From Mycolicibacterium aurum (GTDB lineage Bacteria; Actinomycetota; Actinomycetes; Mycobacteriales; Mycobacteriaceae), in assembly GCA_900078775.1 (NCBI GenBank), contig LT549889.1, forward strand, positions 3,782,001-3,846,000: a DNA stretch of 64,000 nucleotides, read 5' to 3'. The notes below the pieces were generated by a model, which saw nothing but the letters and a program-made list of their open reading frames with translations, was not told the origin of the DNA and ran no database searches. The translations under genes and the position numbers were made by a program. Positions 59,853 to 64,000 of this stretch are shown in pieces (positions within the stretch are counted from its first letter, which is position 1; every line of letters starts with the position of its first letter).

Positions 59853-60274
59853 CTGATCCCGTCCCACTCCAGGCGCACCTCGGTGCCCGCCTCGGTGGAG
59901 GCGATGTCCGCGCGGTCGGTGAGCGCGTGCATCAGCGGGATGCCCCGGCCGCGGGCCGGGTTCTTGACGGTCTCGTCCTTGGCCCGCCAGTTCCCCTCGT
60001 CGGAGATGGTGACGGTGAGCACGGCGGTGTCCGGGTCGTGCGCGGCGCGCACATGCATCGGTCCGGGTCGTTCGGCGCCCACATAGGCGAATTCGGCCGC
60101 GTTGGCCAGCCCCTCGTAGACAGCGAGCAGCACATCACTGGCCTTCTCGGCATCGAGTTCGAAATGCTGATGCAACCAGTCGGCAAGCTCCTGCCGGATC
60201 TGGGCCGCGAGTTCGGGTCCGGCGATGACGCCGATCTTCGCGAATGCTGCTGCGGAATCGCCTTGCTCTGTCAT
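59825..60274 (-). CDS. RsbW-like serine kinase/anti-sigma ATPase
   Basis: A 149-aa GHKL ATPase of the RsbW/SpoIIAB type, which binds a sigma factor or phosphorylates a STAS antagonist. The N box EGLANAAEFAYVG is near residue 54, the G1-like SDEGNW near 92 and G2 GRGIPLMHAL near 111. The cognate sigma factor is not adjacent. It is the second gene of a pair with the STAS gene, with a 32-base gap; a GTTA-N15-GGGTAG element in that gap resembles SigF promoters. It overlaps the convergent receiver gene. Confidence 0.85.
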   Translation of the reverse strand: MTEQGDSAAAFAKIGVIAGPELAAQIRQELADWLHQHFELDAEKASDVLLAVYEGLANAAEFAYVGAERPGPMHVRAAHDPDTAVLTVTISDEGNWRAKDETVKNPARGRGIPLMHALTDRADIASTEAGTEVRLEWDGISQNCGSRTT

Positions 60275-60286
60275 GTCGACTGCTGG

Positions 60287-60311
60287 CTACCCGTTCGCAG
60301 ATTTTTCTAAC
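60287..60311 (-). promoter_or_regulatory. SigF-like promoter before the RsbW-like gene (weak)
   Basis: Read leftward, GTTA (60311-60308), 15 bases, GGGTAG (60292-60287) approximates GTTT-N15-17-GGGTA with one mismatch in the -35 and a G at the last -10 position. It lies 12 bases before the RsbW-like ATG. It partly overlaps the STAS gene's stop. Confidence 0.35.
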
Positions 60312-60669
60312 TCTGTAAGGCGGCCAAGGCCTCATCGAGAGTGGCGTAGAGGTCCAGGACATCGGCGATGCCGACCAGTTTCAGTGGCCGACTGGTGGCC
60401 GGGCCGTCCGCGACGACAACGAGTTTCACGCGCGGAGCCAGGTCACCGTGGGCGGCGACCAGGACGCCCATGCCGGCCGAGGCGAGGAATTCGACAGCGG
60501 TGAAGTCGACCACAATGGCCGCCGGTCCGCTCTCGGCGGCGGAGCCGATGGCCCCTTCCAGCTTCGGTGCGGTGATCATGTCGACGGTGCCGCGGACCGC
60601 GACCACGCTGACATCGCCCACACGGGTTTCCTGGATGTCCCCATTTGCCGATGCCGGCTGGCTACTCAT
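60307..60669 (-). CDS. STAS-domain anti-sigma factor antagonist
   Basis: A 120-aa STAS protein of the RsbV/SpoIIAA type. The domain begins DVSVVAVRGTVDMITAPKLE and includes DFTAVEFLASAGMGVLVAA, with a serine at the phosphorylation site (near residue 66) but Ala instead of the usual Asp just before it. It would compete with the sigma factor for the RsbW-like protein and be reset by the receiver-phosphatase. Start ATG 60669 has GGAGGAACG upstream; the ATG eight codons earlier is too near the MFS gene. First of the STAS/RsbW pair. Confidence 0.87.
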   Translation of the reverse strand: MSSQPASANGDIQETRVGDVSVVAVRGTVDMITAPKLEGAIGSAAESGPAAIVVDFTAVEFLASAGMGVLVAAHGDLAPRVKLVVVADGPATSRPLKLVGIADVLDLYATLDEALAALQS

Positions 60670-60700
60670 CGTTCCTCCGCTGTCTTCGAGCACCCGGAGT

Positions 60701-61912
60701 TTAGCTGCGCGTCGCCGACGCGCAGACCATTTCCTGGTCCCGGGCTACCTCATCGTAGTCACGCCGTCCCGTGTGACTGACTTCGGACGCGATCACCGCG
60801 ACCAGGATGGACACCGCCGCGGCGCTGAGCAGCACCGTGAATCCGAGCGGCAGGGCCGCCGCACCGATCAGCGGGGCGATCGAGATGCCGAGGTACATCG
60901 CGGTCGAGTACCAGGCCAGCGCGATGTTTGCGAAGCGCGGATCGATGAGCGCCAACCGGACCTGGACCGCCACCGAGGCGGCGAAACCGGACACGCCCGA
61001 CAGCGCGAAGCACACCGCGGTGGCCACATAGGAGCCGTGTGCGGGGATCAGCGCCAGGAAGGCCACGGTCTGGCCGGTCAGCACGATCTGCAGGGTGCGT
61101 CGGGTGCCGAACCGGTCCGCCAGCCGACCGCCCAGGATGTTTCCGAGCACCCCGGCCAGGCCGTAGACCAGCAGCAGCACCGCCAACTGGGTGTGGTCCC
61201 CGGCGGTGGCGTCGTCGGTGAGCACCGCGCTGAAGATGTAGACCATGTTGAACGCCATCGTCATAAGCAGCGAGGCGACGATGGCGAAGACGACGCGGCG
61301 GTCGCCCAGCACGGTGGCGCGGGCGCGCAGGGCGACCGCGACGCTGCGCGGTACGCCGCGCACCACCAACAGCAGGGCCGGCACCAGCACCGCGGCCATC
61401 CCGGCCAGCACCGTCAGCGGCAGGCGCCAGCCGCCGACGTCGGCCAGTGCGGTGCCGATCGGGGAACCGACGGCCATGGCCAGGGTGAAGCCGAGGCCGA
61501 CGATGGAGATCGCGCGGCCGCGCAGGGCCGGGGCGACCAGGGTGGGGGCCGCGGCCAGCGCGGACGGCACCAGCGCCGCCCCGCCGAAGGCCGCCACGAT
61601 GCGGCCGGCGGTGAACACCGGGAAACTGTCGGCGGCCGCGGCCAGGAAGGTGCCCGCCGCGATGAGCACCAGCCCGGTGGCCATCAGCCGTTCCGGGGCG
61701 AACCGGGAGCAGGTGACCGACACCAGCGGTGCGGCGACGGCGACCACGGCGGCGTAGATGGAGATGGAGTAGCCCACGGTGCCGGGGCCGACGCCGAGGG
61801 TCTGCGCGATCTGCGGCAGCACCCCGGCGATGACGAAGGCGTTGGTGCCGACCACGAACAATCCGAAGGCCAGCAGGCTGAGCCGCAGCACGCTCGCTCT
61901 GCCCAGCTTCAC
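60701..61912 (-). CDS. MFS transporter
   Basis: A 403-aa major facilitator with twelve predicted helices, inner membrane, most like AraJ/CmlA-type multidrug or sugar efflux proteins. Motifs include FVVGTNAFVIAGVLPQIAQTLGV near residue 20 and NILGGRLADRFGTRRTLQI near residue 255. Its C-terminal tail is short and charged. It is followed after 31 bases by the STAS gene's leader. Substrate not predictable. Confidence 0.85.
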   Translation of the reverse strand: MKLGRASVLRLSLLAFGLFVVGTNAFVIAGVLPQIAQTLGVGPGTVGYSISIYAAVVAVAAPLVSVTCSRFAPERLMATGLVLIAAGTFLAAAADSFPVFTAGRIVAAFGGAALVPSALAAAPTLVAPALRGRAISIVGLGFTLAMAVGSPIGTALADVGGWRLPLTVLAGMAAVLVPALLLVVRGVPRSVAVALRARATVLGDRRVVFAIVASLLMTMAFNMVYIFSAVLTDDATAGDHTQLAVLLLVYGLAGVLGNILGGRLADRFGTRRTLQIVLTGQTVAFLALIPAHGSYVATAVCFALSGVSGFAASVAVQVRLALIDPRFANIALAWYSTAMYLGISIAPLIGAAALPLGFTVLLSAAAVSILVAVIASEVSHTGRRDYDEVARDQEMVCASATRS

Positions 61913-61994
61913 CCGATCACCTCACGCCGATAGTGCCCCGCCGAACGGCGGTACCTCAGCGTACCAGGGGTTTTACCGCCCCTCGGCCACGCGC

Positions 61995-62588
61995 TCAGGC
62001 CGCTTCCAGCCGCAGCAGCGCCGCCTTGGCGGCGGTACCCCCGGCGTACTGCCCGATCGATCCGTCGGTGCGCACCACCCGGTGACACGGGATGACCACC
62101 GGCAGCGGATTTCGGGCGCAGGCACTGCCGACGGCCCGCACCGCCCGCGGGCTGCCGACCGAGGCCGCGATGGCGGCGTAGCTCTCGCGCTGCCCGTACC
62201 CGATGCGCTGCAGCCGCTGCACGACCGTGCGCCGGAACCCGTCGGTGAGGCGCAGATCCAGGGCGAGGTCGAAGGCGGTGCGCCGGCCGGCCAGGTACTC
62301 GTCGATCTCGGCGGCGGCCTCGTCCAACCCGGCGGGCGCGTGCAGGATCCGTGGGCTGATCCGCTGGGCGAGGGTGGCCAGCTCGGCCTCCTCCGGCGAC
62401 CGGTCCAGGAAGGCGACCCGCACCAGGCCGACCGGGGTGCGCGCCAGCAGCAGCCGGCCGATCGCGGTGTCCAGGGTCCGGTAGGCCACGTCCAGCAGCC
62501 CGGCGTCGCGCGCCTCGCATTCCAGGCGCCGGTGCAGCCGGGCCAGCGTGTCCGCCTCGGCCGGCACCGCGTCGAAGATCTCGGTCAT
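61995..62588 (-). CDS. Methylated-DNA--protein-cysteine methyltransferase domain protein
   Basis: A 197-aa O6-alkylguanine-DNA alkyltransferase-type protein that removes alkyl groups from guanine by transfer to its own cysteine. The active-site motif is PVVIPCHRVV near residue 163; the helix-turn-helix/winged helix region precedes it (YAAIAASVGSPRAVRAVGSA) and the IGQYAGG turn follows it. The N-terminal 70 residues differ from standard Ogt. The ATG overlaps the ECF sigma factor stop (ATGA), so the two genes are translationally coupled. Confidence 0.88.
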   Translation of the reverse strand: MTEIFDAVPAEADTLARLHRRLECEARDAGLLDVAYRTLDTAIGRLLLARTPVGLVRVAFLDRSPEEAELATLAQRISPRILHAPAGLDEAAAEIDEYLAGRRTAFDLALDLRLTDGFRRTVVQRLQRIGYGQRESYAAIAASVGSPRAVRAVGSACARNPLPVVIPCHRVVRTDGSIGQYAGGTAAKAALLRLEAA

Positions 62589-63067
62589 GCTCGCTCCTTC
62601 AGATAGCCGGCCCGCAGCGTCTTGAGGCCGTCGGCCGCGGCCCGGCGGGCGGCCTCGGCGGAGCCGCCGAGCAGCTCGGCGATCTCGGCGTAGGGCAGCC
62701 CGGCCAGGTGGCGGTAGGCCAGGGTGCGGCGTTGTTTGTCCGGTAGTGCTTCCAGCGCCGCCCACAGGTCGGGGTCGACGGTCTCGGTGCGCCCGGCCTC
62801 GGGAATCTCGGCGACCGGGGCGGGCGCCCGCGAGCGCGCCCGGCCGATGTCGATGGCCCGGCGCTGCGCGATGGTCACCAGCCAGGCCTCGATATTGGCG
62901 TCCGGGGCCAGGTCCGGATAGGCCCGCAGCGCGGACAGGAAGGTCTCCGACCAGGCGTCCTCGGCGTCGACCGGGCCGATGACGGCCCGGCACACCCGCA
63001 GCACCATCGGCCCGTACTCGGCCACGATGTCCTCGAAGGGGCGGCCCACGCTCACGTCCACGCTCAC
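62585..63067 (-). CDS. ECF-family RNA polymerase sigma factor
   Basis: A 160-aa ECF sigma factor. Region 2 (YGPMVLRVCRAVIGPVDAEDAWSETFLSALRAYPDL) and region 4 (ALPDKQRRTLAYRHLAGLPYAEIAELLGGSAEAARRAAADGLKTL) are visible, with no anti-sigma gene adjacent. It is coupled to an alkyltransferase gene, so it may drive a DNA-alkylation response. Start: GTG 63067, one of several closely spaced GTG codons; no ATG is available. A perfect 22-base palindrome lies 10 bases upstream. Confidence 0.82.
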   Translation of the reverse strand: MSVDVSVGRPFEDIVAEYGPMVLRVCRAVIGPVDAEDAWSETFLSALRAYPDLAPDANIEAWLVTIAQRRAIDIGRARSRAPAPVAEIPEAGRTETVDPDLWAALEALPDKQRRTLAYRHLAGLPYAEIAELLGGSAEAARRAAADGLKTLRAGYLKERA

Positions 63068-63076
63068 ATTGTGTAG

Positions 63077-63098
63077 ACGTTCCGGCCGGCCGGAACGT
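63077..63098. promoter_or_regulatory. Perfect 22-base palindrome between ECF sigma gene and thiolase gene
   Basis: The element is ACGTTCCGGCCGGCCGGAACGT, with the ECF -35-like GGAAC on both strands. It lies between the sigma factor and a divergent thiolase gene. It can act as an operator, as part of a bidirectional ECF promoter or as a hairpin; spacing to the start codon (about 10 bases) is too short for a standard ECF promoter of the sigma gene. Confidence 0.5.
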
Positions 63099-63151
63099 GA
63101 GATCCCGAGTTCCCTACCCTCACTCTCTTAGCTGTAGTAGCCTCGGCCGCC

Positions 63152-64000
63152 ATGAGCTCCTCGGTGTGGATCCTCGGCGGGTATCAGAGCGACTTCGCCC
63201 GCAATCTGCACCGCGAGGGCCGCGATCTGACCGATCTGACCGCCGAGGTGGTCACCGGCACGCTGGCGGCGGCCCGTACCCCGGCCGCCGAGATCGGCGT
63301 CGTGCACGTCGCGAACGCCTTCGGCGAGCTGTTCGCCGGTCAGGGCCACCTCGGCGCGATGCCGGCCACCGTCGAGGACGACCTGTGGGACGTCCCGGCA
63401 ACGCGGCACGAGGCGGCCTGCGCATCCGGCAGCGTCGCGGTGCTGGCCGCCCTCGCCGATCTGCGCTCCGGGGCCTACGACAGTGCGTTGGTGCTCGGGG
63501 TGGAGCTGGAGAAGACGGTGCCCGGCGACACCGCCGCCGCCCACCTCGGCACCGCCGCCTGGACCGGGCACGAGGGCGCCGACGCGAAGTTCATCTGGCC
63601 GTACATGTTCTCCGCCGTCGCCGACGAGTACGACCGCCGCTACGGCCTCGACGACACCCATCTGGACGCCATCTCGGCGTTGAACTACGCCAACGCCAAG
63701 GCCAACCCGAACGCCCAGACCCGCGACTGGCAGGCGGACGCATCGGCCGGTCCCGGTGCGGACAATCCCGTTGTCGAGGGCCGGATCCGGCGGCTGGACT
63801 GCAGCCAGCTGACCGACGGCGGGGCCGGGCTGGTGCTGGTCACCGACGCCTATCTGCGGGCGCACCCGACGGCCCGGCCGCTCGGCCGGATCGAGGGCTG
63901 GGGGCACCGCACCGTCGGCCTGGGCCTGCGGCAGAAGCTGGACCGCAGCGCCGAGGATCGCTATGTGCTCCCGCATGTGCGCCGGGCCGCGCTCGACGCG
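63152..64000 (+). CDS. Thiolase/acetyl-CoA acetyltransferase family protein, truncated by window end
   Basis: The first 283 residues of a thiolase-superfamily enzyme that condenses or cleaves acyl-CoA thioesters. The active-site cysteine is in HEAACASGSVAVLAALADLRSG near residue 88, preceding SGAYDSALVLGVE. The sequence ends inside the second half (near a GRIEGWGHRTVGLGLRQ region). The ATG 63152 (MSSSVWILGGYQSDFARN) has no strong ribosome site. It is divergent from the ECF sigma gene. The C-terminal catalytic His/Cys are outside the window. Confidence 0.85.
   Translation, partial: MSSSVWILGGYQSDFARNLHREGRDLTDLTAEVVTGTLAAARTPAAEIGVVHVANAFGELFAGQGHLGAMPATVEDDLWDVPATRHEAACASGSVAVLAALADLRSGAYDSALVLGVELEKTVPGDTAAAHLGTAAWTGHEGADAKFIWPYMFSAVADEYDRRYGLDDTHLDAISALNYANAKANPNAQTRDWQADASAGPGADNPVVEGRIRRLDCSQLTDGGAGLVLVTDAYLRAHPTARPLGRIEGWGHRTVGLGLRQKLDRSAEDRYVLPHVRRAALDA

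Overview
The window is a GC-rich (well over 60% G+C), densely packed actinobacterial chromosome segment. Gene content, order and signals point to a rapidly growing, probably pigmented Mycobacterium/Mycolicibacterium. Many neighbouring genes overlap by 1-4 bases (ATGA, GTGA or TGATG junctions), several promoters look leaderless, and a 13E12-family HNH gene is present. From memory of the M. tuberculosis map, the window follows the Rv0952-to-Rv0924c neighbourhood in reverse (sucD, sucC, M23 peptidase, uvrD1, chorismate mutase, pgi, SDR, fpg, then ligD/ku, an SDR plus a DapB-fold protein, mntH). It is interrupted by about 28 kb of accessory genes.

Layout. 1-9.5 kb: central metabolism and housekeeping (sucD partial, sucC, peptidase, membrane protein, UvrD1 helicase, chorismate mutase, succinate-semialdehyde dehydrogenase, pgi), with a CRP-like site between sucC and the peptidase gene. 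9.5-20.6 kb: an O-methyltransferase, a secreted protein with 17-residue collagen-like repeats, SDR, Fpg, a holin-like membrane protein, cobF, an AurF-type diiron oxygenase behind a twin palindrome, MFS transporters, a KstR-box-controlled LLM oxidoreductase and a ROK regulator. 20.6-29.5 kb: a glycosyltransferase divergent from an eight-gene, translationally coupled carotenoid operon (crtE-crtI-crtB-crtYc-crtYd-crtT-crtU plus a Rieske/DUF5914 protein). Its predicted product is the aromatic carotenoid isorenieratene (leprotene), possibly further oxidised.

29.5-41 kb: a 13E12 protein coupled to a small secreted protein, a diguanylate cyclase, a glyoxalase-fold protein and RNase HI. These are followed by a decaying accessory stretch of regulators (TetR, TetR, MarR) with their targets: two N-terminally deleted gene stumps, a hydrolase remnant, a FAD monooxygenase pseudogene with two nonsense codons and a frameshift, and an epimerase behind a perfect 28-bp palindrome. 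41-48.9 kb: the NHEJ pair ligD/ku, a second KstR-box operon, a small exported protein, an NRAMP manganese transporter and a cyclotransferase/poly-gamma-glutamate hydrolase fusion.

48.9-56.5 kb: DUF1365-sigK-rskA behind a near-exact SigK-type promoter, an LLM oxidoreductase, a large-subunit catalase with a SigF-type promoter, an AI-2E family membrane protein, a DUF2867 protein, tRNA-Arg(CCT) and an AhpD-like protein. 56.5-64 kb: a signalling block (receiver-PP2C phosphatase, CHASE3 histidine kinase, stand-alone receiver, facing a STAS/RsbW-like pair), an MFS transporter, an ECF sigma factor coupled to a methylated-DNA repair protein, and the start of a thiolase. All functions are inferred from sequence motifs and family knowledge; no search was run.
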